Below, piece after piece: positions 33,427 to 45,571 of a stretch of 64,000 nucleotides of DNA. Numbering within the stretch: position 1 is the stretch's first letter; each line of letters begins with the position of its first letter. Source of the DNA: Anthoceros angustus (Eukaryota; Streptophyta; Anthocerotopsida; Anthocerotales; Anthocerotaceae); NCBI GenBank assembly GCA_010909165.1, contig VJWM01000192.1:1-64000 (forward strand), given 5' to 3'. The notes beneath the pieces were generated by a model. It ran no database searches. It was given only the letters and a program-made list of their open reading frames with translations, and was not told the DNA's origin. Position numbers and translations under genes: made by a program.

Positions 33427-35260
33427 CTAAGATCCTCCAACCTTTACGGGGAACAATAACAAGCCTAGCAAGATTGTTGTCAGAGGGACAGTGACGTTGT
33501 CGTCGTACTTGGTCGTTAACGGGAGGGACTCAACGATAGTGGCCGCAAGGGCAATTGCAGCCACCTTGGGAAAGGCCTCAACCACGTCCAGCTGGAAGAA
33601 GCCCCAGGCGGAGAAGTACCACAGAAACCTGGGACAAAAACATGTAGGTGAACAGTCGGAGTTGAAGAAACAGAGAACCAATCTTCACTTGCAGCAGAAA
33701 CCGTCGTCATCCAGCAGTAGCAAGAAGGATTCCCACACTTACCCCACAGAAACCAGGAAGCCGAAAGAGCACATGGCCAAGCTCCCAGCCCAGCTTTTAT
33801 CTGCGTTGTATGGAAGCTTGAGTCCCCCGTATCGTCGACCCACTATGTCTGCAACACCTGCAAGATTGGAAGCAGGCTACCAATGTAAAACAATGGAGGT
33901 GGAGAGCATGTGTGCATGCAGAAACCGCGGTTAAGAGTCCACAAGTGTTACCATCCCCGCCGCACATCATTGCCAGGGAAATCACGCCGATGGGCGAGTC
34001 TCTCCAGAATAAAATGGTGCTGACCGTCAGGACGATCAGGTAGTAGAAGGGACCCCGCAGCAGTTCTCTGCACCCAAGAACATCCACCTCCACTCAGTGC
34101 CTGACCTGCTGGGCCAAAGAGTAGTCAGGGATGACAAAGCTTTCGTTGCTCCACTCAGGCCAAGGCTTGCAAGAGCATGCCGAGCTCATATTGCCCAGAG
34201 ACTTACTTCGGGTCTCCTTCTCGGCTCATGGAGGCCACAAGACTCTCATTTGCTTGAATCCCCACGGCAGCGACGAGGAATCTCACGATGTTGACAAGGG
34301 GGACCAGTGCTGCAGTGTACCGAGCTCCTGGAGACAAACTAGTAGAGACGACGCACAGACTGTGTGAGGCCAAGTTCGTCCCCTCTGCCGAAAGAGCTAC
34401 TACAAGAACCATGACATGATGAGCACAGCACCTGAAGAGAGGCCAACATGCCAGGTAAAGGAGGCCTGATGAGATGTGCACTAGCTTTCTGCTCAGCTTC
34501 TGTCACACAGCAAGCAACTGTCTCAGACCATGCACGCATGCACATGAACATGCAGTGACTTGGAGACACGGCTGGCTCCTGGCACCCTCAAACCACCACC
34601 AACACGTACTCGCTCAACGATCTTCCGCTGGCCAAGGAATCCGAAGATCTTCACCCACACAACCGCTCCCACCAGAACCAGCCCCATAGCGCCCAAGTCC
34701 TGCGGGAGGTCAGAGAATTGAAAATGCGGCTCCGCAGACACTATCTCCCGCCACTCCTGCTGCACCGAGGCCTGTTGCCCGCTGCTGCACTGCGGCCTGG
34801 CCACACGTCCCGTCCCAGCGGCATTTTCCTTCCGAAGACCCCAACAGCCGCCGGCTCTCCCCTTCTTCCACCCCGCTGTCTGGAATCCTCCTCCAGCCGA
34901 AGCCACCAAGCTCCTGAATTGGCGCCAGCTGCTCCCATTATCCTGGAGCCTACAATCTTCCACTCCACACAGCTCCGCGAACGCAGCCCTGCAGCATTCC
35001 GCGCAGCCCAAGGCAGAGGAATCCACCCAACCCCACCGGCGAGGGCGCGGGAGCTCCGGAAACACCCACCACTGAGGAACAACAGCTCGTGACCGGGCCT
35101 GCAGCACACGTCGTTGCGGGAGAGGAACAGCAACAGATTTCAACGACTGCTGCGCACACGACCAGCACGAGGGACCAGGAAGAGGCACAGCGTCGTGGCA
35201 CATCTTGAGCTGAGGAGACGGCAACGAGAGACGGTTGGAGGCCAGGAAGCTGGCGGCCAT
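33427..35260 (-). CDS. VTE5: Phytol kinase, plastid (VTE5/FOLK family)
   Basis: Phosphorylates phytol released from chlorophyll (or farnesol, in the FOLK branch), feeding tocopherol and isoprenoid salvage at the plastid envelope. Six exons on the minus strand: 35,260-34,610; 34,499-34,432; 34,338-34,207; 34,067-33,952; 33,857-33,743; 33,628-33,427. All introns are GT-AG and the phases join to 427 residues. The first about 150 residues are Ser/Arg/Cys-rich, like a plastid transit peptide. Family blocks are KLVHISSGLLYLACWPLF, ARYTAALVPLVN, REGDPKELLRGPFYY, FWRDSPIGVISLAMMCGGDG, ADIVGRRYG, KSWAGS and TIVESLPLTTKYDDNVTVPL, which is the CTP-dependent polyprenol kinase pattern with several membrane helices. 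Phytol versus farnesol preference cannot be read from sequence. The next gene on the same strand ends 192 bases upstream of its start. Confidence 0.92.
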
Positions 35261-35452
35261 AGCTACTGAGCTCTCTTTGCATTAATCTTATCTTTTACTC
35301 ATCCTGTTCATCGGTTGAGTATGTACTGCTTTGCATCTTACCCGTCTCTCGTTTCCGCCTGATCCGTGCCTCCGACACCGCCCATTTCCTCCTAACTTTC
35401 AGATGCATTTTCCTCGCACAGTACGGAAGAGCAGGACACAGATGTTTCAAGA

Positions 35453-37360
35453 TTATACAGTTAGCTGCAGAGACTGCTTTTCAGACTGGAGATTGAGGTT
35501 CTTCATCCTCAAGTAAGCTTTCATGAAGCCGTCCAGGTCCCCGTCCATGATGGCTTGCACGTCTGAAGTCTCTACACCTGTTCGCAGATCCTTCACTAGC
35601 TTGTAGGGGTGGAATACATAGTTTCTGATTTGCTGGCCCCATTCTGCTTTGACAACGTCCCCCCTTATTTCTTTTATCTCTGTGGCTCTCTGCTCTTCTG
35701 CTATGACGAGCAACTTTGCCTTCAAGTACGCCAGGGCTTTAGCCTTGTTTTGCAGCTGGCTTCGCTCCTCTGAAAAGAAGGAGCAGGCATTGCGTTAGGT
35801 GGGGGTGGTAGGTGTGCAAGGGTGGGATAGGGAGGGCGGTGGTGAGCCAGGAGAGACACAAACCTGTACAGCGCACTGAAATGCCGGTAGGAATGTGTGT
35901 GATCCGAACCGCAGTTTCGACTTTGTTCACGTTCTGCCCTCCTTTTCCTCCTGCTCTGGATGTGCTGATCTCGAGGTCGGTCTCAGGAATGTCTACTTTG
36001 AGGGACTCCTCCTCGATAAGAGGCATGACTTCCACTCCTGCAAAGCTTGTCTAGAGAAGTGGCACAGAAGTCAGCATCTCAAGAACGTTTTCTCTGGTAT
36101 GTCTTTGATATGGAGAGAGTGTACCTGCCGCAGACCCTTAGCATTGAAGGGAGACTGTCGAACTAGCCGATGAGTCCCTTTCTCGCTCGACAGGTAACCG
36201 TAAGCAAAACGACCATCCAGTTCTAAGGTGGCAGACTTGATTCCAGCTTCTTCGCCTTCCGAGCTCTCGACTATCCTTGTTTTGAAGCCCTGTTTGTCCC
36301 CCCACCGAGTGTACATGCGGAGGAGCATCTGTGCCCAATCCTGCACTGCAACAAACGGGAAGCATTCAAGTTAGTCACGACCCCAGTATTTGTCAAGGTG
36401 CTGCTTACATCCAAGGAACTTCACCACATTCAGGGACATCAAGGAAGGAGAGGCAACATGAACAGGAACCTGGGCATCAGTCCCTCCTGCTCCAGCAGAG
36501 ATGTACAGGCGAGCTCCCTTCTTGTCATACTGACCACAGAGGAGCTTCGTTAACTCATAACGATCAATACCAGACCTCAGCCATTCCACTATTTGTGCTG
36601 CCTCTTCCAGGAGTGAAGCATCTGCGGACTCCACTTCGTCCAGGAGCTGCATGATCATTTGTGCATCATCCATCTGCAAGCCCAAGGTGTCTCAGTGAGC
36701 AACCACCAGAGCAGACCCCTACCATGGTGTGACTGCGCGCTCACAAGCATCCCACCTTGCTCCTGAAGGCTTTCAGAGTCCCAATATCATCCTTCAAGTC
36801 CCCAAGTGTTGACAGGAGCTGCTGCGCTTTGGCAGGGTCATCCCACAGACTTTCCTCGGCCGCTCGTTGCTCGAGGTCAGCTAAAGTGGCCTCCTGCTGA
36901 GCTAGTCCAGATGACGCCAGGATGGCCTCCACTCGAGAAGCAGCATCTTCCACGTCCTTTCTGATGCTGTAGAATTCTGACCCACACAGAGGACAACATT
37001 TCAGCACTTCATCAATCCATGTTGCTCACAGCCTAGCAGCAACAAGAGCAAAGTAAGGAGCTGACCTAGCTCACGTCCAGATCCTGTGGCTGTTTCCCCT
37101 GTCGCGGTTGACCTGGGCCGGCCAATTCTATTCGACCCATATCCATGGTTGCTGCATGAACACGCTGCACCCACCACAGGCGTGGAGATTCGACCATTCC
37201 CATAAGTTAGTCTGTCACAGGCCTCCGCACATTGTACGAAAACGCGTTGAACGTTGCTGCCAGTAATTACAGCGCAAGGAGAATATTGCAGTTTGAACAC
37301 GACTGGGGCGTGTCTGCAGGGGGACGTGGGAGCGCCGAGCACAGAGAATGACCCCAACAT
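35453..37360 (-). CDS. prfB: Organellar peptide chain release factor 2 (PrfB)
   Basis: Recognises UAA/UGA stop codons and releases the finished peptide on organellar ribosomes. Six exons: 37,360-37,066; 36,976-36,756; 36,673-36,470; 36,340-36,125; 36,050-35,864; 35,769-35,453, all GT-AG, giving 479 residues. The N-terminal about 95 residues look like a targeting peptide. Then come the RF domain 1 helices ([12 protein letters not shown]...[10 protein letters not shown]), the [17 protein letters not shown] core, the class-2 anticodon-like tripeptide SPF at 303-305, and the catalytic GGQ at 349-351 in [20 protein letters not shown] identifies RF2 and not RF1. Both functional motifs are intact, unlike the divergent PrfB3 stabilising factors. 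No bacterial-style programmed frameshift is needed. ATG at 37,360 is the first in frame; an upstream in-frame stretch to 37,444 has no ATG. Plastid (PrfB1) or mitochondrion (PrfB2) is not settled. Confidence 0.92.
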
Positions 37361-37958
37361 GAGCACAATTTTGCAATTCTCACAATGGACTGACTGATAC
37401 CAGAGAGACCTACGCAAGATCGAACAGCGTAGCGTCCTTGACAAAGATTGTATGCTAGATCAGCTAAAACCCTAAGGGAAAAGAGTAAAAGAGAGAGAAC
37501 GGACCTGCCGAGATGCGCAACTGTGTTGGATTGGTGGAGTGGACCACCTGTGGAGGGGACCACAATCAGGCATCTGGACCTAGAGTCACAGTATATGTCT
37601 GCGCAGGATGGCGTCTTCACTCACACATTGCCTGTCCACAGCTGGAAACGAAGGGGGAAGAGGATTTCAACGAGAACACCGTTCGCCCCCAGTGAGTTAC
37701 GATGGGGAATTCAGCGGCTGATGGCTCATGAGATGACTCTTTTGGTGCAGGACTCGTTCCACCGGAGAATTCATTGATTGGATGAGGATCTGTGATAGCT
37801 CATCACAAGAAAATCTCATGAGCATGTGCTCAATTTGGCAATGTTAGCACCGTTTTCACTTCCTAGTCGGACAATTGCAGACTATGAGGCCAGCTCAATG
37901 AACAGGCACAAGTGATTTTCGCAGGGGAATCTACTGGGCAGCCACTGGGGCAGGTGAA
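37361..37958. promoter_or_regulatory. Divergent promoter region prfB / ABCD4-MMADHC
   Basis: 598 bases between two divergent start codons. No strong TATA box is visible. Any shared regulation of the two genes is only suggested by the arrangement. Confidence 0.4.
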
Positions 37959-40900
37959 ATGGCTGTTCTGAAGGACCCCTTGTTGCCACCTGGGGATGGG
38001 GATGCTGAAGCAAGGAATCCCGATGCTGGCATGAAGCCTGCAACTCAACGACCTGTCGCTGTGGATTTTCTGTTCTTGAAGCGTGTTTGGAGGTTGATGG
38101 TCATTGCCAGGGCAGGATGGGCATTTGTGCTTGTGATTCTATCAGTTCTCAGCGTGGTAGTTGTGTCCAGAGCTGGTCTGGTCATTGGCCACTTTTATCT
38201 GGCTCTCATCAACAAGGATATGCAGGTAGCGTATCGGGAGCGTAACAAAGCTTGGTTTGTTAGCTATCCATAATCATGAATATTTAGTGTGAATTCAGTT
38301 GTTTGTGTTTATCTTACACCTTTTGTGTGCTTTGCTGACAGCTTCTATGGGACGCTATTCGACTTTCCTTGTTGTGGTATGGGGCAGAGTCAATATGCAG
38401 TGCAGCACAGGTCTGGACAGCTGAGCTCTTAGCTTTACACTGGCGGAAAAACCTTACAGACGCTTGTCACCCTATTTATCTTACAGGTTCCAATCTCTGT
38501 GCACTCAACAGTCCTGTACAGATTATCGACAATCCGGATGAACGTGTGACACAAGAGTTGTATAATTTCTCTCAATCCCTTGCACAATTTATGTTGGAAA
38601 CAATTGCTGCACCACTTATGATAGTATACTATACATGGTGGGTTTGGAAATATGTGGGCTGGTATGGTCCCGTTACTGTATACGTTTTCTTTGTAGTGGG
38701 TGCTACAGTTACCAGGTGGATCATCTCTCCAATTGCAGGTCTTGTTGCAAGACAAGAAAAATTGGAAGCCTTTTTCAGAATCTCCCACGTCCGGTAACAT
38801 ACCAAGTCTTTTCTTAGAGCTTGTCTCGGTGGACCATGACCTTGACCATGAATTTTGTCTCTATTATTCTTGTCCTCCGGCAGTTCTAATGCTGTCTGCA
38901 TATTTGATGGTGACATGGATCATGCAGAATACGTAGAAATGCAGAAAGTATTGCTCTGAATGATAGTGGAGCACTGGAGCAGACTGAGCTGGAAAGAAAC
39001 TTTGGAGCTGTCCTGCTGAACCAGAGAAAGCTGGTTACGAGACACTGTTGGTTAGATTTTGTAACGAAGGCTTACAGTTATCTAGGTGAGCACTTTGTTG
39101 GCTGAATTGAGCTTCTACTGGGCCCTTATTTGTGGAGTTGCGGGTGGTTTACATGCTCGTGCGCACCTGGGTATTTGCAGGTAGCATCTTGAATTATTGT
39201 GTGGTGGGACTTGCGGTCTTCGGGGGACGTTATGATCAGGGATCAAGTGGGGATGTAGCAAACATGATCAGCAACGCATCCTTCTCTGTCCTGCAACTGA
39301 TTTTCAGGTATCCTTGGTCAAGTCATGTGCCTACCAAATTGCTCTATCTTTGCCAACTGTAACAGAAGCTGATAAACGAACTCTGCTCTGCAGCTTTACT
39401 CAGATCATTGAGACTGCCAAAAAGGTTTCTGATCTAGCTGGTTACACAGTTCGAGTTGCAGAGTTGTTTGAAGCACTGGACCTCCTTCCTGCGGTCTCTG
39501 ATTCTTTGCCAGATACCGCTGATACTACTTCACTGAGCCCCAAGAAGTATCGGGTTGCAGAAGTCAAGGACGATTCTGCAAATGGTGGTCTGTCGGAGGA
39601 TTCTGTGGAACCGGATCTTACTGAGTTTCTGGCAATTCCACCATCACATTTTCGTCTCCAGGATAGCAGGGTGCTTGAGTACTCTGTCCACTTCTCGCCA
39701 TCAGAGATTCGGCACATGCTAGCTGGTGTGTTCCCTGAGGTAGACCCGAGGGCAATTTTGGTTATCACCACCTTCCAACCGGCAGCAATCAACCTTTGGC
39801 CTGCTGCCTGCTGTCTGTATGAGGACGGCTCGACGTCACGAGATGCAGAGAAGAGTAATCTGGAGGTGGGGGTACAGGAGGAGATGAGCACCTTGGCCAA
39901 CCTGTTTCTTGCCTGGCAGCAAGAAGTGACTGACAGACTGAAATGTTCAGGACACTGGGCAGATGCCGTACATCCATGGACTGGGCTTCCCATTGGTACC
40001 TCTAGTCAAAGTGGGTCTTTAGAAGCTCCCTCATCCACCTCTCCGTCATCTGCAGAATCAACTGTATTGGAAGTGTCAGATGGGCCAAAGTTCAGACAGG
40101 TGGATGCTGCTCGTGTCCTTTTTGGCTACGCATCCATAGACGTTGGCTGCGGTAACGTCCTAGTCCACCCGAAGTACTTCACTCGCTGTTTTCCAGCCTC
40201 TGTGTTCACAACTGCCCCCTTGGGGGTACTGCTCTCAACAATGCAGTCCGTCCAGGAGGTGTACATATCGAAGGCAGGTTTACAGATGGGTGATGACGGT
40301 GCTGGCAGTGTGGAGGCAACTTGGGTCAGTGAGAATGCAGCTGTGCCGGGGGAGGTTGCTGCCCTTATATGTGACAACCTCACTCTCAAGATTCCGCATA
40401 CCCAACAGCTGATAGTGCAGTCCCTAAGTTTGAGAGTGAAGTGGGGGGAATCCCTTCTCATCACAGGTCCAACTGGTAGTGGCAAGACCAGCTTACTTCG
40501 AGCCATTGGTGGTGTGTGGCCACTGCAATCAGGTGCTGATTCTTGCCACTATCGGTGCAATGTTCCGCTCTTGAGCATAACCCGGCCTGATGCTCCGCTC
40601 TGGTGCAGGAAGGTTCTGGGTTCCGCCTCGGCTCGAGGGGAAGGGTGTGCTGTTCATTCCCCAGACACCACTCCTAGTGAAAGGAGGCCTTGCAGCTCAG
40701 ATCTGTTACCCCGACCAGGATAATTCTTCAACCGAAGTCTGCACACATCGACTTCGAGAAGCCTTACAAGCAGTGGGAATGGTCTACCTGCTCGACAAGG
40801 TGACAGAAGACTGGCAGGTTTGTCGGACCCCTCTCGATGTCATCAGGAATGGATATAGGTAACGTCTTCATCGAGGAACAGGAAGTGATTCTGATATCCG

Positions 40901-41272
40901 TTTGCGCTATGCAGAAACATATTGATATCGACACCCTCTCACCAGGGGAGAAGCAGAGCCTCTCGCTTGCACGCGTGCTGTACCATCGACCACAGCTCGC
41001 GATCATGGACGAAGCAACAAGCGCTTTGAATGAAGAGGCTGAGGTTAGTGATAAAGGAAGGCATCAGGTCAGGGGCACAGTTTGATCGTTTGCTAGTGCG
41101 AAAACTCATTCCGCGGCTTTAAATGATCTGCCCACAGGATCGAATTTACAAGCATATCATGAAGCTGGGTATCACGGTGGTCAGTGTGGCTCACAGACGA
41201 AGCCTCTTTCACTACCACACAAACATTCTGCAAATTCAAGGCGATGGAGAAGGTAGCTGGGCTACTAATTGA
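37959..41272 (+). CDS. ABCD4-type half ABC transporter with internal MMADHC-like domain
   Basis: Eight GT-AG exons: 37,959-38,225; 38,342-38,793; 38,928-39,085; 39,181-39,307; 39,394-40,532; 40,609-40,817; 40,915-41,043; 41,138-41,272; 871 residues against about 606 for human ABCD4. Residues 1-370 form the ABCD4-like membrane domain ([38 protein letters not shown]; a [13 protein letters not shown] end). Residues about 420-620 resemble MMADHC, the cytosolic cobalamin chaperone: [32 protein letters not shown] (520-536), [20 protein letters not shown] (Cys587) and FTTAPLG. The ATPase domain follows: Walker A GPTGSGKT (693-700), LSPGE (792-796), Walker B LAIMDE (812-817), H-loop His846. Exon 5 alone spans the end of the membrane domain, all of the MMADHC-like domain and Walker A. 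Known role of the parts: ABCD4 moves vitamin B12 out of the lysosome, and MMADHC hands it on with MMACHC. Inferred: a one-protein B12 exporter and acceptor. It is not the CTS/PXA1 fatty-acid type. Confidence 0.9.
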
Positions 41273-42319
41273 TGGGAAAAAGGCCGACTAAAAGACGCAG
41301 CTACATATAAAGCCGCCGTGCTTTACATCGTGAAAGACATTACGAATCTACGTTCGCACTGTCTGTGAGCTGGATTCATAGGTACTAGGTGCACATACCT
41401 TCGTCCTTCACCTTGCGTCGCAGAAAAATCCTGTCCCTGTCACGTAGTAAAAGACAAGCAACGATACTGAAAACATTGGCGCAATGGGCTATGGAAATGA
41501 AGTCTGCCCCGTCGGAACGCGTCATTAGTAAACCGTGGAATACAGTTGCCTGGGAAAGTTTCTGTTCTATGGCAAGTGGTCCTGCGCAGGACTTCTCTTC
41601 CTTCCAAGTTTCCTCCTACCTCATCGGGCAAGATCGCCTATCACAGTCCTCAGCCAATCAGAACAGCGGGTATAACTGCCAGCGACACTGCATGTGAACT
41701 TACCTGTGCCACCACAACCCATCGGGCACTGACATGCAGAGCAAAGTTCACGGAGAGCAGGCAAATCGGCAGTCATGCGGAGAACAAACAATGACAGACG
41801 TCACCGGAATGGGCTGGAAACAGAGATATCCTGGGCGAGGAGTCTCAAATTACAAATTGGGGGACAACCCAAATAAAGGAACAAGACACTACCGTTTAAC
41901 AGCAAACTTTGAAATGCAGCAGGCCTGCCATACGAGACCACCGTGCGTGAGTCCCCATCTGGGCTTGGCCCGGTTTCTATCCTGCGACTGGCTAGCCTCA
42001 TTCCCAGGATAACTTGGGCGGGAACTCGAGCAACCAATAACTTAGAGCAAAACATATGCTCAAGCTGACGTTCTTCTCCAACATTGAGTAAAGGTTGGCA
42101 TGGTTCCTACATCTGCCTTACTAGAGATTTCCTACCTTCTGATACATGGCAGAAATAACGGGATCACAAAGCCAAACCACCAGACATCCCAATTTCCACC
42201 CTTCATCTGAAGCAGAGGCCACCAGATAGATAACTAGCAATGATGACACTGGTATGTACAATCATCTATCGGACTTGGTTTTGAAACCTCTGGAGATATA
42301 TATGTATGCACTGCGCATG
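41273..42319. other. Convergent spacer, no gene
   Basis: Between the ABC transporter stop (+) and the ABHD17-like stop (-). Open frames here are short, lack family resemblance and overlap on both strands. I see only 3' UTR-like sequence. Confidence 0.5.
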
Positions 42320-43582
42320 TCAGGCCCGTCTTGAATTATTTCGTTTCAAAGCTGACCTTTCTAATGAGGAGATGAATTTTCGGAGGTGGCGAATATATTC
42401 TGGATAAAGCTCAAGGTTGCAGTGACCGCCACCTTTCAGCCATAGAGGTTCATACTTTTCCTTACAGAGATCCCACAGCTGCTTTCCATGTGAGCAGTCA
42501 ACAACCTCGTCAGCCGTTCCCTGTAAACAAGCGCACCAATTCAAGCAACAAGCATTAGGTCCACAAGCTGCATAGCCTGAAATTTGCTCAGGCCGTCACT
42601 AAAATCTGAATGATTTTAAGATTCAAAGTGGCCTGGAAAAGGACTCACGTGCATGATGAGTACAGGGCATGTGACCTGCCCAATTTTGTCAATGTTCTGC
42701 AAAGTAACAAGGAGAGCATCACATCAGATATGCATCGCTTCAATTGGGCAGTCGGAGAGGGAGTTCAGGAGTGGGAGGTTTACTTTGTAGATGTCAAACC
42801 AATAAGTTCTCTTCACAGGGTACATAACCCTCAAGCCTGAAAGGATTGGACTATGCAGAACCACTGCTCGCAAGCGGGGCAACCGAGCTGCCAAATCCAA
42901 CGTCGGTCCACTCCCCACAGACTGTCCATACAGGACAACATCTTCTTGCTTCGCTCCATACTGCTTGTGGAGACAGTCGTAAGCTGCTTCGATGTCGGCA
43001 TACGTGTTCGGTTCAGTCGGCTGTAAGCATAAACGAAGGAAGTGTCTCAGCACTTTCTTAAGTTCCAGGAGACGTAGCCCCTGAAATCAATTGAATCCAC
43101 ACCTGACACACTATCAAGAAAAGCTAACCTTTCCAGAAGACGCTCCGTACCCGGTATAATCGTACCTACACAATTCAAAGAACAAAACAGGCGATTACGC
43201 CGGGCCGGAAGAAGGAAGCCGCGCAAACCGCGTTGCAATACAGTCCCGGAAGCTGGCCAAAAGGTGTACAGAAAAAATACCCTAGCACATTGACATGAAG
43301 ATGCACACTGAGCTCCACAAACAGCTCGTACATTTGCCCCAAATCAGCTGCATTCCCATGCGAGTAGAGCAGCGTGAGCGTCGCGGACGGGTTGCGCACA
43401 TACAAGGCTATGATATCCTGCGCCCGCTTAGTACGCAAGCGCAGCACATCCACGTTGTCTCGCAGCGGGACGTCGGCAAACCTCAACTTCCCCGTCAGCT
43501 CATCAGTCACCACCCTATACGACGGCGGATTGGGAGGGAAAAATGCAAATCTAGCGGCCACCGAGGATGTCACTGCTCCCAT
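42320..43582 (-). CDS. ABHD17-type serine hydrolase (protein depalmitoylase family)
   Basis: Alpha/beta hydrolase of the ABHD17 group, which in animals removes palmitate from membrane proteins at the cytosolic face; plants have several homologues. Five exons: 43,582-43,281; 43,165-43,129 (a 37-base micro-exon coding [11 protein letters not shown]); 43,020-42,784; 42,696-42,649; 42,520-42,320; 274 residues, all GT-AG. It starts [22 protein letters not shown]; in ABHD17 this N-terminal part is Cys-rich and palmitoylated, but no Cys cluster is seen here. The nucleophile Ser is in GQSVGSGP, the Asp in GTADEVVD and the His in [23 protein letters not shown] is the oxyanion-side block. Full length with an intact catalytic triad. 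The protein substrate is unknown. Confidence 0.92.
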
Positions 43583-45414
43583 CCCTCCCTACCACAGGAA
43601 CCCCTGGCTTCCTCGATCTGGCCACTGCTCTGCTTTGCTATCCACCGCAAACCCTGCCTCCTACTACAGAAACTAAACGCCGCTCCAAACGTCCCAAATT
43701 CCTTGCAGCTCTCCCCCTGCGCAGCAAACCTAGAGAAGAGGAAGGTGCAACGGCCCGGCCCTGGCCAGATTGCTCACATAGTCACAGCCGCACGCCGGGC
43801 TGACCGAGAGCCCCGCTTCCTCCGCGCTCCGCGGCCTCCATGGACGCGATCGCGGAGCAACTACGGGAGGCGCCAGTGCGTGCGCATGGCCGCGGGCGGA
43901 TCTACAGCAAAGCCGCAGAGCACCAGAGCGAAGCGCAGAGCACCAAGATCCGCACGCGAGGTAAGAGTGCCAGACTGGGAAACGCGTCACGCGCGGAGGA
44001 GAGACGAATTTTTGAGCCCGCGCCGGAAAGAAAAAGGCAACAAGAAAGCCTTGCTTGTCCTGGTCGAGGAGGCGCATGCGCATGCCCTACTCATCTGCCT
44101 AGCATGCTTGTCCTCTTCTATTCATTTGTTGAAGGCATCATGCTCCTCACTTCCAGCCTCTCGCCATTTCGTTCTCAAACGTGTCCCGTCGGCTGCCGTT
44201 CCCCTCGCTTTGCACACCTATATTTAGACAAGGTGAAAAATCGTCATTACCTACGTATATATGCCCATATAAAATTTCTATTTCATTCTCTTACAAGTTG
44301 CTTACGCCATGGAGAGATGTGGAAGCCTTCTCATGCTCCGGGTCTCATAAGTGGACTACAAAATCTTCTTCACTGAATCAAATCAGGAAGCCTTATAAAC
44401 AGGCATGACCTATTTCGTAATAATTAACAACAATGGCTAAATATTGGGTTGTGTCAATTTCAAAATAAATCACATTGTGCGAAAGTGAATTGATTAGGTT
44501 GGCCAAACGAAGGAATAATCTTAACCTCTCTTGGGCTATCTTCCAAATTGGATGATAGTAAATGGGAACACTCGAAGATAGGGCACAGCCCATGAATGTA
44601 GCTGGCTACGAGTGTGCCAAGGTGGTGGAAGCCAGTTGGAAGCATAGTGCCTGCAATTCTTCCAAAGCTTCACTCACAAGTCAATTGTGAGGCGTTCATC
44701 TCATTGCATGTAAGTATTTATACTGCTTTGAGTGTAGCGTAATTAATGATTACATTTGCACTTGGGCACCTGTGCGTGGTTAATAATTACATTTGCACTG
44801 AGATGGCTCCTGGCTACTTTGTGGCACAAAAATATAGTGCGCCAGAAGCAACAGGTCATGGCTATATTGTGGTAAAATCGTAGAGTGTAGAAGAAGCATG
44901 AGGTTGCCAATGTTTCTGGAGAATTACAAGCTTTTATCGTAGAGAAAGTGTTGGTTGTGCTTAATACGCGATGAGCAAGTTGCTTTCGTTTGCATCTAGA
45001 TGTTTGCCTTGATTTGTTTTGTTTGATTGTTTGTAAAGAAAGTGTTCAATTTCCTTGATTTCTTCGTTGTCACTCGTCTTTTTCTTTGCACTTTTGTCTA
45101 AATGTGAATATCCAACACTATTCATTATACAAGGCAAACTACACCTATAAAGACAATCCTCATAAAAAGATATAAAAAGTTCGTTTTCATCTGTCGATGG
45201 AGCAAAACTTAGGCTGGTCGAAAAGCCTACATTATGGAGGCAACAAGGGTTGTTTATCAAGGGTTGTGCTAAAGCCTACCACACCCATAAGAACGGTGTA
45301 GGCCTTCCCTATCATGTGTGGTGGCTTTCTTCCAGCAAAGTGTTTCCATCACTCTACAGAGTTATTTTCAAGACGACTTTGAATACGGGACATGTTGCAT
45401 CTTCAGCTCTGGTG

Positions 45415-45571
45415 GTAAGTAGGCCCTTCTTATCCTAGATTAGGACATCTTGGGGGCGGTATGTACCTTTAGGGTAGACACTCGTGGAGGCTAGTCCCCT
45501 TTTTGGCCGGGGCCCTATTGTGGGTTGTTCTCCAACGCTTTGATATAGATAGATAGATTATAAGATTTATT
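45415..45571 (+). mobile_element. LINE-like 3' fragment
   Basis: GGCGGTATGTACCTTTAGGG, then GGAGGCTAGTCCCC, GGCCGGGGCCC and GTTGTTCTCC, ending in ATATAGATAGATAGATTA. The order is like 29,592-29,875 and fits the 3' end of a plant LINE with a short simple-repeat tail. Confidence 0.4.

Noticed and set aside
37361-37444. N-terminal extension of the release factor
   Set aside because: The upstream in-frame stretch starts at TTG and holds no ATG before 37,360.
37959-41272. Peroxisomal fatty-acid ABC transporter of the CTS/PXA1 type
   Set aside because: The membrane-domain motifs ([31 protein letters not shown]) follow ABCD4, not ABCD1/CTS, and the gene encodes only one half transporter.
43295-44227. 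310-codon open frame on the plus strand
   Set aside because: Antisense to the first exon of the ABHD17-like gene and its promoter; no family resemblance.
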